Part shown: piece by piece, positions 20,180 to 30,365 of the stretch
How positions within the stretch are numbered: the first letter of the stretch is position 1
Layout: each line of letters opens with the position of its first letter
NCBI RefSeq assembly: GCF_020966635.1
Contig: NZ_JAJKFQ010000002.1
Coordinates: forward strand, 806,001-870,000
Source of the DNA: Stieleria sp. JC731
Lineage (GTDB): Bacteria; Planctomycetota; Planctomycetia; Pirellulales; Pirellulaceae
Reading direction: 5' to 3'
DNA length: 64,000 nucleotides
Position numbers and translations under genes: made by a program
The notes under the pieces: model-generated
Seen by the model: only the letters and a program-made list of their open reading frames with translations
Told to the model about the DNA's origin: nothing
Database searches by the model: none

Positions 20180-21403
20180 TTAGACCGAATCGGTGTGGGC
20201 GCGAATATTCGCTAATAAAGTCTCCGCACATTGACGAGCGAAAGCTTCGTCGTTGATCGTGCAGTCCTCCCGGATCACTTCAATCTCGCTGCGGAGCCTC
20301 CCCGTCAGACTTTCGAAAAGGGCTTTGTCAGCATCCGGATCATGAAACGGTTCGCCCGACGCACTGATCACACTGATTGCTTTTGTCGGAAGCAAGACTG
20401 ACACGGGAGCGGGGTACCGATTGATCTTCTCAGCAATGATCCTTCCCAATTCAGTGCATTCGTCAGGTGTCGTCCGCATCAAAGTGATCTGCGGGTTGTG
20501 CACATAAAATTTTCGGCCATGAAACCTTTCAGGGATCGAATCGCGTTCGCCGAAGTTAACCATGTCCAGACACCCTGGAACCACAATCGCGGGAACCGCT
20601 GCCTTGGCGGCCGCGTCGAGTCGATTAGGCCCGGCAGCCAGTACCCCACCGACCAGCTCGTCCGCCCATTCGGTCGTCGTGATATCTAAAACGCCGGCTA
20701 CCATTCCACTTTCGATCAGTGACTCCATCGCCTGGCCGCCCGATCCTGTGGCATGAAAGACGAGCACTTCGTAGCCGGCGTCTTCGAGAATCGATTTCGC
20801 CGCGTTCACACATTCGGTGGTGTTTCCGAACATGCTCGCCACGATCAGTGGCCGATCGTCGTCATCGACCGGTTGTTCGGCTTCCACCATGCCGCAAATC
20901 GCACCGGCCGCGCGGGTAAAAATCAGTCGTGAGACTCGATTCAAGCCGTTGATGTCAACCACGCTTGGCATCATCGTGATGTCTTTTGTACCGACGTAGT
21001 GAGCGATGTTGCCACTCGCCATCGTCGAAACCATCAGCTTTGGGAAACCGATCGGCAGGGCTCTCATCGCTGCGGTACCGATTGCAGTCCCGCCGCTGCC
21101 ACCGAGCGAAATGACACCATCGATCCGTCCTTCCTCGTACAGCTGCAGCATCAGCTTTGACGCTGCGATCGACATCACCGACACGCATTCGCCACGATCT
21201 TTCCTCGCTCGCACAATTTGCAGATCCATCCCCGCTGCATCGGCAACCTGATCACGAGTGATATCCACAGCGACTTGCGGCGGAGCGAACGTACCGACAT
21301 CGATTAGCAGTGGAATGTGCCCGCGCTGACGAATCAATTTGGCAACGAATTCATGTTCGATTCCTTTGCTGTCCAACGTCCCCAACACTGCTATCGTCGC
21401 CAC
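20180..21403 (-). CDS. Tm-1-like ATP-binding (UPF0261) protein
   Basis: 407-residue soluble protein of the UPF0261/Tm-1 family. The N-terminal ATP-binding half has IAVLGTLDSKGIEHEFV, DGVISLGGSGGTAIGTAAMR and PKLMVSTMASGNIAHYVG. The C-terminal half has a conserved PAIVVPGCLDMVNFG block and GEPFHDPDAD near the end. In plants the N-terminal domain of Tm-1 binds a viral replicase; the bacterial role is unknown. It is monocistronic and transcribed away from the sulfatase gene. Confidence 0.92.
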   Translation of the reverse strand: MATIAVLGTLDSKGIEHEFVAKLIRQRGHIPLLIDVGTFAPPQVAVDITRDQVADAAGMDLQIVRARKDRGECVSVMSIAASKLMLQLYEEGRIDGVISLGGSGGTAIGTAAMRALPIGFPKLMVSTMASGNIAHYVGTKDITMMPSVVDINGLNRVSRLIFTRAAGAICGMVEAEQPVDDDDRPLIVASMFGNTTECVNAAKSILEDAGYEVLVFHATGSGGQAMESLIESGMVAGVLDITTTEWADELVGGVLAAGPNRLDAAAKAAVPAIVVPGCLDMVNFGERDSIPERFHGRKFYVHNPQITLMRTTPDECTELGRIIAEKINRYPAPVSVLLPTKAISVISASGEPFHDPDADKALFESLTGRLRSEIEVIREDCTINDEAFARQCAETLLANIRAHTDSV

Positions 21404-21707
21404 GAAGATTCTCCTACAAGGAATTCCACGATCCGCTTACACCTGATCGCGATTCAAAGCCGCCACCGAATCGGCATGCTTGAATTCTTCCAACATACCG
21501 ATCGATCCTATTGTCAGTTCAATAGCGACGATGTGCAAATGGTGACAGTTGACTGTCAGTTTTTCGATCAGGGACCGAATGATTATCAGCTACAATGTTG
21601 CTCTCATTGAAACCGGATTCAAGCTGACGCCAATAGCATCAATCCCACAACAACGGATGCGTTGGTCAACGTCTCAACCTACAACTTTTTCTCCGATGAG
21701 TCCCTCC

Positions 21708-23261
21708 ATGATTGTTGCTCGGTTGACTTATATCTTGGCGATTGGCATTTCGCTGTTGTCGATATGCTGCCGTGCTAGCGGTGCTGAGCGTCCCAACGTT
21801 GTCATTGTTTATACCGACGATCAGGGCTTCGGAGATTGCAGTGCGCTTAACTCGAATGCGAAATTCGAAACGCCCAACTTGGATCGCTTGGCGGAGCAAG
21901 GCATCCTTTTTACCAACGCCCACTCGGCTGACTCCGTCTGTACGCCCTCGCGTTATGGACTGCTAACGGGACGCTACTGTTGGCGAACATCTTTAAAACG
22001 AGGAGTGATGGGAGCCGAAGGTGAATGCTTGATCGCAGAAAAGCAACCAACCATCGCCAGCTTCTTGCGAGACCAAGGATACGCAACAGCCATGGTCGGG
22101 AAATGGCATTTGGGGATGGATTTCCCAGGCCAAGACCATCAATCTCGTGACTGGACGAAGCCTGTTGTGAATATGCCGCTGGACAAAGGATTCGACTATT
22201 TCTTTGGCGTTCCGGCCTCATTGAATTACGGCGTCTTGGCATGGTTTGAAGGCCGTTTCGCGGCGAGCCCTCCGACGCTATTCACTGCCAAGAAACCGAA
22301 CCAGCGACATGTCGACTATCGAATCATGCCGCCCTATCAAGCCACACCACAACAGACCGAACAAATCCTGGGCAAACCGGGAATGGAAGTGGCTGCCGAT
22401 TTCATCGACAACCAATGCCTAACAAAGTTCACCGACAAATCGATCAACTGGATGCGATCACATCATGCCGATCATCCCGACCAGCCGTTCTTCCTGTACC
22501 TGCCACTGACGTCACCGCATTACCCGGTTTGTCCGCTACCCGATTTTTATCAACACGGCGACTGCGGTGGGTATGGCGAGTTCATGATCGAAACCGACTT
22601 CCATATTGGACGTGTCCTATCGTTCCTGTCTGAGTCTGGACTCGACCAAAACACGTTGGTCTGTGTGACCAGTGACAACGGGCCTGAAAACTCATGGAGA
22701 GCGCGAATAAAAGAATTCGGCCATCGCAGCAATCTACACTTTCGTGAAGGAAAACGATCGGTTTATGAAGGCGGTCACCGGGTCCCAATGATCATCCGTT
22801 GGCCGCAGGGCATCGACTCGCCAGGCCGTACGGTTGATTCGCTGGTGGGGCAAATTGATTTGTTCGCGACCGTCGCCGAACTTGTCAAACCTGACAGCGA
22901 AGGGGTCGGACCGGATAGCCATAGCTTCGCAACCACCCTGATCGATGCGAACGCCTCACATCACCGATTGCCGTTGATCAACCATGGTGCCAAAGGCAGA
23001 TTCGCGATCACCGAAGGGGACTGGAAGCTGGTCCTTCCACACGGCAATCAGTCAGGCGAACTTTATAATTTGGCCGCCGACCCCAGCGAAACAAAAAACC
23101 TTGCCAGGACACACCCCAGGCGAGTTGACGAACTTCGTGAAAAGGCAACCAATATCGTTGTCAATGGAGGGACAATGCCCGGCGTCAAACAAAGCAACGA
23201 TACCACTTACTGGGACGATCTCACTTGGATTTCAGAATCCGAATATGAATCGCCACGTTGA
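21708..23261 (+). CDS. Secreted sulfatase (arylsulfatase A-like)
   Basis: 517 residues from ATG 21708, chosen because it begins a signal peptide (LTYILAIGISLLSICC then ASGA). The metal-binding start VVIVYTDDQGFGD is followed by the formylglycine motif CTPSR at about residue 78, then GKWHLGMDF, FLYLPLTSPHYP, TSDNGPE and a C-terminal NLAADPSETKNLA typical of S1 sulfatases. The cysteine-type motif needs a formylglycine-generating enzyme, which is not in this window. Desulfation of marine polysaccharides is the usual planctomycete role. Confidence 0.94.
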   Translation: MIVARLTYILAIGISLLSICCRASGAERPNVVIVYTDDQGFGDCSALNSNAKFETPNLDRLAEQGILFTNAHSADSVCTPSRYGLLTGRYCWRTSLKRGVMGAEGECLIAEKQPTIASFLRDQGYATAMVGKWHLGMDFPGQDHQSRDWTKPVVNMPLDKGFDYFFGVPASLNYGVLAWFEGRFAASPPTLFTAKKPNQRHVDYRIMPPYQATPQQTEQILGKPGMEVAADFIDNQCLTKFTDKSINWMRSHHADHPDQPFFLYLPLTSPHYPVCPLPDFYQHGDCGGYGEFMIETDFHIGRVLSFLSESGLDQNTLVCVTSDNGPENSWRARIKEFGHRSNLHFREGKRSVYEGGHRVPMIIRWPQGIDSPGRTVDSLVGQIDLFATVAELVKPDSEGVGPDSHSFATTLIDANASHHRLPLINHGAKGRFAITEGDWKLVLPHGNQSGELYNLAADPSETKNLARTHPRRVDELREKATNIVVNGGTMPGVKQSNDTTYWDDLTWISESEYESPR

Positions 23262-23307
23262 TCCGATAGGGCCAGATCAGCGACGTCGTACACAGAAGGC
23301 CGACTTG

Positions 23308-23358
23308 TCTACTCCGCTGGTCTACGCGGCCGGCTTACTCCGCTGATTTACTCCGCTG
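23308..23358. repeat. Three copies of tactccgctg
   Basis: The word tactccgctg occurs near 23310, 23336 and 23348 in the short gap between two convergent sulfatase genes; the last copy covers the final codons of the minus-strand sulfatase. Small and possibly fortuitous. Confidence 0.4.
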
Positions 23359-25258
23359 GCCGAACTTGGATCGAATCCATCTTGATCACGGCGTCTTTCT
23401 CGCTTTGAAATACAAGCTCCAATTGATCAACGGTCGCTTTCCAATCGACAGGGAACTGTACCGCTGCCATTTCCGAACTCTGCACCGTTGTAGACTGCTT
23501 CGTTTGGGATTTGCCTGAGCGGGTGATCAAGGTCAACTGCGTTCCCTGCGGACACTGCAGTTCAATGACAAGGTCACCGTGATTTGCTTGGCGATCAAGT
23601 TCCAAGCCCCGCCGAACGATCGCCCCCTTTCCGTTGGGCAAATTAAATTCGAGCGTGCCGAGCTGGCCTGCGATATTCCCCATCGAAACATCGCTCGCTT
23701 CCCAGCCTTCGGTTTGCCATCCTCCACAATCGAATGTGAACAGCAACTTTCCGTCGGATCCCTCGCGTCCGTTGATGCGTTCCCATTCGTCGGAAAGCCC
23801 ATCGCCGTCACTATCTTTGCGGACCAACTCGTACTCCGGATTGACTCCCTCGCCCCATTTTTGGCCACTGGCCTGAAACGCAAGTTCGCCGAGTGGCTCT
23901 TCATCGATTCCCGCATCGCCTTGAGCGATCCAGTCCGCCAGCAGCTGGCGGTGGCGTTTTAGTTGCTCGCGGAACTCCGGGTCCTTCACCAGGTTATTTA
24001 CCTGTGCCGGATCGACGACGACGTCGTAAAACTCTTCCTCGGGCCGTTCGCCAAAATAGATTTTTGTCAGTGTTGGTGATAGCTCACCAGATCGATAGAG
24101 GTCATGAAGGTTCTGCAGGAATGGCCGCCCGTCACGATATTGTGGCTGCAGCAAGATCCGATCAGTTTTGAAGTTGCGTGTGTATCGGAATCGATCCGTA
24201 CGCAGCGAACGGACACGATCGATCGTATGGTCCATCCGATCTTTGGCCGCCGCGACATAAACTCGAGGAACAAGAATCTCACCGAACAGGTCCTGCCCTT
24301 CAAACCATGACGGCTGTTTCACATTCGCCCAAGCCAATGTCGTTGCCGAAAGATCCAGCAAATTCACCAAATCGTCTCGCACCGACGGTGCTGGCACATG
24401 AGGAGACGGACCGGCGATGACCAGCGGCACATGCAAGCCACCTTCGGTCACCATCTGCTTGTGTCGAACCAAGTTGTTCGCACCATGATCGCTGACATAA
24501 ACGACGATCGTATTTTCAGCTAAACCATTTCGTTTTAGGCCGTCGAGAACTTCGCCGATGTAGTCGTCATCTTTGCGGATCGCATCGTAGTGCTGAGCCA
24601 CCGTTTCACGATACAGATCATTCTGTGGATAGTCGGCCGGTACGGTTACATCTTGCGGATCGACTTTACGGCTTGCCGGAAACTTGGTGGTATTGTTCTT
24701 TCCACCCGCGGTTTGGATCTGACCAAAGAAAGGCTGATTGGATTTGATCTTCTGCCAGTCTATTTCGCCACGCCGTTTGTTTTGCCACGAATAAGTTGCC
24801 GCCTGATCCCATTCAAAGTTGTAGTCATCCTTTCCAAGATTAAACGTGAAGTATCCACTTTCTTTGATCAACTGAGGCAAAAGCTTGACGCCGTCAGGCA
24901 GCTCGATTTTTACGGGACCACGACTGGAACGATGTTCGTGTGCTCCGAATCGAATCTGATTCATCCCTGCCATCAAGGCTGATCGACAGGGCGAACAAAC
25001 CGGTGCAGGGGCGTAGGCTCGCGAAAACCGCACACCACGCTCGGCAAGCGAATCGATGTGTGGTGTCTGTCCCTTGTTGATGGGATCACCGTAGCATCCC
25101 ATCCAAGGCGAAGTGTCTTCGGCGAGCAACCAAAGAATGTTCGGGCGTTTCGCCTTTCCCTGTGCTGATGACACCGCGTTAAGTGAGACAAACAAGAACA
25201 GCAAGCAACTGTAGCGAAGCCAGCCGTATCGAAGCCGAGCGGTAGATTGTGTAGGCAT
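23348..25258 (-). CDS. Secreted sulfatase with C-terminal extension
   Basis: 636-residue exported S1-type sulfatase. A signal peptide (YSCLLFLFVSLNAVSSAQG) precedes ILWLLAEDTSPWMGCYG. The formylglycine motif CSPCR is at residues 88-92, followed by NLGKDDYNF, VYVSDHGANNLVRHKQ and the product-site region. After the catalytic domain (about residue 480) lies a thrombospondin-3/EF-hand-like calcium loop, DSDGDGLSDEWE, and a beta-rich tail of about 120 residues ending in IKMDSIQVRPAE that may bind glycan. It is convergent with the other sulfatase. Confidence 0.94.
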   Translation of the reverse strand: MPTQSTARLRYGWLRYSCLLFLFVSLNAVSSAQGKAKRPNILWLLAEDTSPWMGCYGDPINKGQTPHIDSLAERGVRFSRAYAPAPVCSPCRSALMAGMNQIRFGAHEHRSSRGPVKIELPDGVKLLPQLIKESGYFTFNLGKDDYNFEWDQAATYSWQNKRRGEIDWQKIKSNQPFFGQIQTAGGKNNTTKFPASRKVDPQDVTVPADYPQNDLYRETVAQHYDAIRKDDDYIGEVLDGLKRNGLAENTIVVYVSDHGANNLVRHKQMVTEGGLHVPLVIAGPSPHVPAPSVRDDLVNLLDLSATTLAWANVKQPSWFEGQDLFGEILVPRVYVAAAKDRMDHTIDRVRSLRTDRFRYTRNFKTDRILLQPQYRDGRPFLQNLHDLYRSGELSPTLTKIYFGERPEEEFYDVVVDPAQVNNLVKDPEFREQLKRHRQLLADWIAQGDAGIDEEPLGELAFQASGQKWGEGVNPEYELVRKDSDGDGLSDEWERINGREGSDGKLLFTFDCGGWQTEGWEASDVSMGNIAGQLGTLEFNLPNGKGAIVRRGLELDRQANHGDLVIELQCPQGTQLTLITRSGKSQTKQSTTVQSSEMAAVQFPVDWKATVDQLELVFQSEKDAVIKMDSIQVRPAE

Positions 25259-25773
25259 CGGTTTAATGTGGGCAACGATCCGAAACGTCGATGCGAAATA
25301 GACGCGTCGAATCCAGGAGGGAATCTCGCCAGCGCTTTCGTACGCCTCATGCGAATGGCAGATCGATCACCAAGTGCTTGCAATAAAACCATTGCAGCGC
25401 AACTTCGCGAATCGGCAAACCAGACGACTGCAGAGCTCAGTGAAAGGAAATTCAGTATAGCGACGAAACTTCCGGTGGGTTGTTGACGGCACGCCTCCGC
25501 CCGGAAAAGTCATCCTGACCGTCACGACACAGAATTCGTCACCGTTAGTCTGTGATGTCGGCTTTCAATACGGAAACTTCATCACGGAACCAATAGCTGT
25601 CGTGCCGATTGAAGAGTTGCCGTGATGTGTATTACGCAGACACATCGACTACGGACCGATGCGTCAACTGCCGGATTTTCGTCGCTGCCGCCCCTCCGGT
25701 CCAAACTGTTCCCAAACTTTCCATCCGGCCCTAACCGTAGTGGTCCGGTATGTGCGCGTACCCATTTCATAAG
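25259..25773. other. Intergenic region, no gene seen
   Basis: 515 bp between the divergent sulfatase and EEP-fold genes. Short open frames in all directions lack coding character. No repeat, hairpin or promoter of note was recognised, although it must carry the promoters of both flanking genes. Confidence 0.6.
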
Positions 25774-26838
25774 ATGGAAGACTCTCGACGCTCCAGTCCC
25801 CTCCTGGTCCTGTTGACGACTTGCATGATCGTTGGCGGCGCGATTTATTTCGCTTCGAACTACAAGATCTCTGGTCTTGATCATCTAGAGATCCTCTCGA
25901 AGACCGAAGACAAACCGGCCGATTCGTCCGAAACCGATTTGGATGATGTCTTCTTTGTCAATTCGCTCGACACTGCTGACAAACAGTCCACGCCGTTTAC
26001 GACCCCGGCTCAGCCTGCAGGATTTGTAGCACGCCCTGACGTCATCGCACCGCGAAATGTAAAACCGATCCGCATTGCCTCGTGGGCGCTAAGCGGATTT
26101 GGGCCCACCAAGTTTGCCGATGACAAGTCTCGCGCCGGAATCATTCGGATCATCCAGCAATACGACATCATCGCGTTGCAACAGATCACGGCAGCCGAAC
26201 GTGACTTGGTTCCACGGCTATCAGACGCTTTAAACGAAGGTGGCGGAAACCAATTTGATTTTGTACTCGGTGGAATATCCGGTCCACCGAATCAGAGCGA
26301 GCAACTGGCAATCCTGTTCAACAAAAATCGTGTACGGATTGACCGTTCCCAGACCTACATGGTTGCCGATCCGCAAAACCAAATGACCTATGACCCGATG
26401 GTCGCATGGTTTCGTGCCGCCGAACCGCCAGACGAAGTCGCCTGGACATTCTCGCTGGTGAATGTGCGTATCAACTTGGCGCGAGCCCCAGTCGAAGTCG
26501 GCTTGTTGCCTGGAATCTTCTCCTCCGTACGTCTGGATGGCCGGGGTGAAGATGATGTCGTCATGGCGGGACTATTCCAAGCTGACGATACCTATTTGGT
26601 CAAAAGGGCAATGGGTGATGAAATCACAGCGGCCGTCCAGAGTCGCCCCACCGACATCTTCGGTCGGCATCAGACATCCAACATCCTTGTCGACCGAAAT
26701 CGCACGAACGAATACATCGGACGTGGCGGACCATTCGACTTCTTGCGTCAATACAATCTCAGCCTCAGCGAAGCCGAAGCGATCAGCAGTCACCTTCCGA
26801 TACGTGCCGAATTCACCGCTTGGGAAGGCGGGCTTTGA
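25774..26838 (+). CDS. Membrane-anchored EEP-fold protein lacking catalytic residues
   Basis: 354 residues from ATG 25774. One N-terminal membrane anchor (LLVLLTTCMIVGGAIYFA) is followed by a linker and an EEP/DNase I-like domain. The fold is readable (PIRIASWALSGFG, YDIIALQQITAAERD, QLAILFNKNRVRID, SSHLPIRAEF), but each active-site position is changed: the Asn is Ala105, the metal-binding Glu is Gln137, the GDxN block is AGLFQADD, and SDH is Ser339-His340. It is probably a non-catalytic binding protein. A start 24 bp upstream (25750) is possible. Its 3' end overlaps the convergent O-antigen ligase gene by 49 bp. Confidence 0.8.
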   Translation: MEDSRRSSPLLVLLTTCMIVGGAIYFASNYKISGLDHLEILSKTEDKPADSSETDLDDVFFVNSLDTADKQSTPFTTPAQPAGFVARPDVIAPRNVKPIRIASWALSGFGPTKFADDKSRAGIIRIIQQYDIIALQQITAAERDLVPRLSDALNEGGGNQFDFVLGGISGPPNQSEQLAILFNKNRVRIDRSQTYMVADPQNQMTYDPMVAWFRAAEPPDEVAWTFSLVNVRINLARAPVEVGLLPGIFSSVRLDGRGEDDVVMAGLFQADDTYLVKRAMGDEITAAVQSRPTDIFGRHQTSNILVDRNRTNEYIGRGGPFDFLRQYNLSLSEAEAISSHLPIRAEFTAWEGGL

Positions 26839-28103
26839 ACCCTTTGAGTCGCCATCAATATCGCGGCCCAAAGCAGCGTCAAGGCGCATGGAAACGACGG
26901 CAAAAGGGTATCTTCAACCAAGCCCGAAACCAGTACGTAGGTCGCGATCCCACGTAGCAGCGGTTGATGTGAACTAAACGCGATCACCAACGTTGCCAGC
27001 AGCAACACCAACATCAACGCGCCAGCAACGATCCCTCCTGAGAAGATCACGTGTAACAGCAAGTTGTGTGTGCCGACTGCTTCGCTGCTCATCACCGATG
27101 CTGCACTATCCATCCCGTAGCCAACAAGGGGACGCTGGCTGATCCAACCGATCGCTTCTTGCCAGATGTCGGTGCGCCCGGTAAACGAAGTCAATTCTTC
27201 GACGTCACCAGACTTGGTGACTCGACCGGCAAGACTTTCCAGTGTCGCATCCGTTGATGTCAGGCCGACGACACCGACGAATCCTAAACCGACGATCGCA
27301 ATGCCGACGGCAAGGACCGCTCCTAACCGGCTATAGAGTTTGTCAAAGAACAACATGACAGCGGCTGCCGCGGTCGCCAACATTGCGGTTCTCGAAATCG
27401 TTGCCAGCAACGTGACCGCTGCTAGCACGATCGCGATGGTGCATAACCAATAAAATGATCGTCGGTTGGCATCATCGCAGTTGTTCCCTCGCCAAAATGC
27501 CAGTGCGATCAGGATGGCCGTTGAAGCTTCATGGGCGATCGCGTTGGGATGCGAAACGCCACCCATTCGTGCAACCGTCGTTGTCGCATCCACGTATTCG
27601 TGAAATTGACCGAAGGACGGCCAGAGCAGAAATACGCCCCAGGCCAAAAAGAGGTAGACCGCAAGACCGAGCAACAAAACTCGGGCAAAGTTTTCAAATC
27701 CGATTGTCGAAAGCGTCGCCAAAATGAACAGCAAGTAACCAAGCAAGATCAATGCCGCCGCAACGCTGATGGTTCGCGAGTCGCTCGGCGAAACGATTCC
27801 CGCCAGAATGAACACCCCGGCCAAACAGAGCAGCGTGATCGCCGGGATCCGGCCAAGCATCTGACGCATCGTTGCACTTCGCAAGACGCCCCACAATCCG
27901 ATTCCCCAAGCGGAAGCGGCGCCCAATAGCTTCAGCAACAACACAGGATTGGTGGGGCTGACGCGTGAATCGCTGACCGGTTGAATCGGATTCAGAAATG
28001 CAGCCAGAAAGCCAACCACGACGATCGCCACCGGGACGATTCGTAACTGTGTTCTTAGACGTGCCCCAACGGTCAGGGGCGGGGTGCTCGGCTGGACGTT
28101 CAT
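26790..28103 (-). CDS. O-antigen ligase / polymerase (Wzy_C) family membrane protein
   Basis: About 437 residues from ATG 28103 (the frame is open to 28253). It has roughly eleven hydrophobic helices. The periplasmic loop in the C-terminal half has the WaaL/Wzy signature (TGRTDIWQEAIGWISQRPLV, GYGMDS, THNLLLHVIFSGGI), with conserved Arg and His residues. It likely ligates or polymerises lipid-linked glycans in the inner membrane. Its last codons overlap the convergent EEP-fold gene. Confidence 0.88.
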   Translation of the reverse strand: MNVQPSTPPLTVGARLRTQLRIVPVAIVVVGFLAAFLNPIQPVSDSRVSPTNPVLLLKLLGAASAWGIGLWGVLRSATMRQMLGRIPAITLLCLAGVFILAGIVSPSDSRTISVAAALILLGYLLFILATLSTIGFENFARVLLLGLAVYLFLAWGVFLLWPSFGQFHEYVDATTTVARMGGVSHPNAIAHEASTAILIALAFWRGNNCDDANRRSFYWLCTIAIVLAAVTLLATISRTAMLATAAAAVMLFFDKLYSRLGAVLAVGIAIVGLGFVGVVGLTSTDATLESLAGRVTKSGDVEELTSFTGRTDIWQEAIGWISQRPLVGYGMDSAASVMSSEAVGTHNLLLHVIFSGGIVAGALMLVLLLATLVIAFSSHQPLLRGIATYVLVSGLVEDTLLPSFPCALTLLWAAILMATQRVQSPPSQAVNSARIGR

Positions 28104-28312
28104 CGATTGGTTCGCGACTGGCCGCCGTCGATCGATTGGTGACTCTGAATGATCCGAGTGAATCGGAAGTTGAATTCCATTGAGGATAGTCGGAGGTTGC
28201 TCGATCGTTAAACTAGACTTCCGGCCCGCAGTGATCGTGAGGAATCCCCTCAAGACGTTGATGGCTGAAATCGATTAAACGGATTCGAACGACCCCAGCG
28301 ATCGGCGCCCCA

Positions 28313-30274
28313 ATGGGACAGAACGAGACAGAAACCTATCAGCTGAATGACGAACAGCGAATGGCAGCGGAGTACTCCGGGGGGCACGCATTGGTCCTGG
28401 CTGGTGCCGGAACAGGCAAAACCAGCACCATCGTCGCTCGGGTTGACCATTTGATCGCTCGCGGAGTCGACCCACGACGGATCCTCCTTTTGACGTTTAC
28501 CCGTCGAGCCGCCCGCGAAATGCGATTGCGAATGATGCAGCGCAGCGGCGAAGGCACAAAGCTCGTTTCTGCCGGCACGTTTCACAATTTCTGTTTGCAA
28601 TACCTTCGCCGGTGGCCGGATCTATTCGGATGCGGTGCGCTGTCGATTATCGACCGTGATGACCAGCTTCAACTGATGAAATTGGCGCGTGGGACGGTCA
28701 TCGGCAGCAATGCTCAGTTTCCCAAATCGGCGGAATTGGCGAACTACTACTCATATGCCCGCAACACCAACCGAACCATCGCCGAGTACTTGAAGGAGTT
28801 CACCGATCACGACGACGACATGATCGCTCGGATCTCCAACGTCTTACAAGACTACAGCAAACGGAAACGTGATTGCCGATACTTTGACTACGACGACATT
28901 CTGCATCTCTTCGCGCGAGGACTACACAAAAATTCGGTTCTCCGCGAAAAACTGAAACGTCGTTTCGATCAAATCTTGGTCGACGAAATGCAAGACACCA
29001 ATCCACTTCAATGGCTGATTCTTGATGGCATTCGCGATCCGGCAAAACTGTTTTGCGTTGGAGACGATGCGCAGAGTATCTATGCGTTTCGCGGTGCGGA
29101 CTTTCAAAACGTCCACTCGTTTACCGAACGTGTCGAAGGTGCGACGGTCTTGCGATTGGAAGAAAACTTTCGCAGCTATCAAGAGATCCTCGACCTATCG
29201 AATTGGTTGCTCGATCAGTCACCGCTGAACTACAACAAAAAGCTGCATGCGTCGCGAGGTGCCGGTGTCAAACCTTGCATGATCGACTTCAGCGAAGATC
29301 TTGAAGAGGCGGATTGGATTTCAGATGACTTGCTTGACCGTCATGAAGGGGGCGACGCTTGGAATCAACATATGATTTTGACTCGCACCGCTTTTGGTGC
29401 TCGTCATATCGAAGCCTCGTTGGTGATGAAAGACATCCCCTACCGCTTCGTCGGTGGAACTCAGCTTTTGCAATCCGCCCATGTCAAAGACTTGCTCAGC
29501 CTGCTGCGTGTGACAGACAACCCGGCTGACCAATTGGCCTGGATGCGATACCTGACGCTCTGGCCTCGGGTCGGAGAAAAAACAGCGGCATCGCTAATCG
29601 GGCAACTGCAAACGCTTTCCGGACCCGACAAAATCGAAGCTGAACTGACTGCCCGATCCAAAGCCAATCCACGTTTGGCGGAGGCCTACGCGGCATGTGT
29701 GAAATCACGCGACAATCCCAAACGAGCCATCACGGCGGCCGTCGACAAAATGACGCCGCTGCTGGAAAAGAAGTACGATGACTGGGACCGGCGATCGAAA
29801 GACTTGAAGCTGCTCGAACGCTTGGCAGAAAAGCATGCAACCGTCGGTGAATTTTTGGAAACCTATACCCTGGATCCGATCTCGGAAAGTGAAGCTTCCA
29901 ACGACGACAATCATGATGTGGTCACCCTGATCACCGTTCATAGTGCCAAAGGAACGGAGGCCCCCGTCTGCTACTTGATCGGCGTACAACCGGGAACCTA
30001 TCCCCATGCACGAAGCATCGGCGATGATGACAAGGAAGAAGAAGAACGGCGCGTGTTATATGTCGCGATGACACGAGCAAAGAACGAACTGATCATGACG
30101 GGAACAACACGCTATCAAGGCGCATTCATTCCGTTCCACAACCGATCGTTCGCAGGAGCAAACGCAAATAGCCAGACATACTTTTTGGAAAATGTGCCTG
30201 ACTACCTGCTGGGGGACGTCGATCAATTTGATGATGATCCCTTCGATGAGCCGATCCGCTCCTATCGTGACTGA
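28313..30274 (+). CDS. UvrD/PcrA-type superfamily 1 ATP-dependent DNA helicase
   Basis: 653-residue SF1A helicase. Motifs in order: Q-motif LNDEQRMAAEY, Walker A AGAGTGKT (residues 30-37), motif Ia LLLTFTRRAAREM, motif II VDEMQDTN, motif III VGDDAQSIYAFRGAD, motif IV RLEENFRSYQEIL, motif V ITVHSAKGTEAPVCYL and motif VI EEERRVLYVAMTRAK. It is slightly shorter than PcrA/UvrD (about 720) and lacks their C-terminal tail. Involvement in repair or replication restart is likely. It is monocistronic. Confidence 0.95.
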   Translation: MGQNETETYQLNDEQRMAAEYSGGHALVLAGAGTGKTSTIVARVDHLIARGVDPRRILLLTFTRRAAREMRLRMMQRSGEGTKLVSAGTFHNFCLQYLRRWPDLFGCGALSIIDRDDQLQLMKLARGTVIGSNAQFPKSAELANYYSYARNTNRTIAEYLKEFTDHDDDMIARISNVLQDYSKRKRDCRYFDYDDILHLFARGLHKNSVLREKLKRRFDQILVDEMQDTNPLQWLILDGIRDPAKLFCVGDDAQSIYAFRGADFQNVHSFTERVEGATVLRLEENFRSYQEILDLSNWLLDQSPLNYNKKLHASRGAGVKPCMIDFSEDLEEADWISDDLLDRHEGGDAWNQHMILTRTAFGARHIEASLVMKDIPYRFVGGTQLLQSAHVKDLLSLLRVTDNPADQLAWMRYLTLWPRVGEKTAASLIGQLQTLSGPDKIEAELTARSKANPRLAEAYAACVKSRDNPKRAITAAVDKMTPLLEKKYDDWDRRSKDLKLLERLAEKHATVGEFLETYTLDPISESEASNDDNHDVVTLITVHSAKGTEAPVCYLIGVQPGTYPHARSIGDDDKEEEERRVLYVAMTRAKNELIMTGTTRYQGAFIPFHNRSFAGANANSQTYFLENVPDYLLGDVDQFDDDPFDEPIRSYRD

Positions 30275-30332
30275 AGCGCTTCACAGCCCATCTGATCGGA
30301 CCGCATGACGGTCCACGATGGCGAACACTTCG

Positions 30333-30357
30333 TCAGACACTTTGAAGATGTGTCTGA
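30333..30357. terminator. Inverted repeat between convergent genes
   Basis: A perfect 8-bp stem, tcagacac and gtgtctga, with a 9-nt loop lies between the stop codons of the helicase and the convergent sensor kinase. No clear T-run follows on either strand, so it may only be a weak bidirectional terminator or an RNA 3'-end stabiliser. Confidence 0.4.
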
Positions 30358-30365
30358 GCTTGGCG

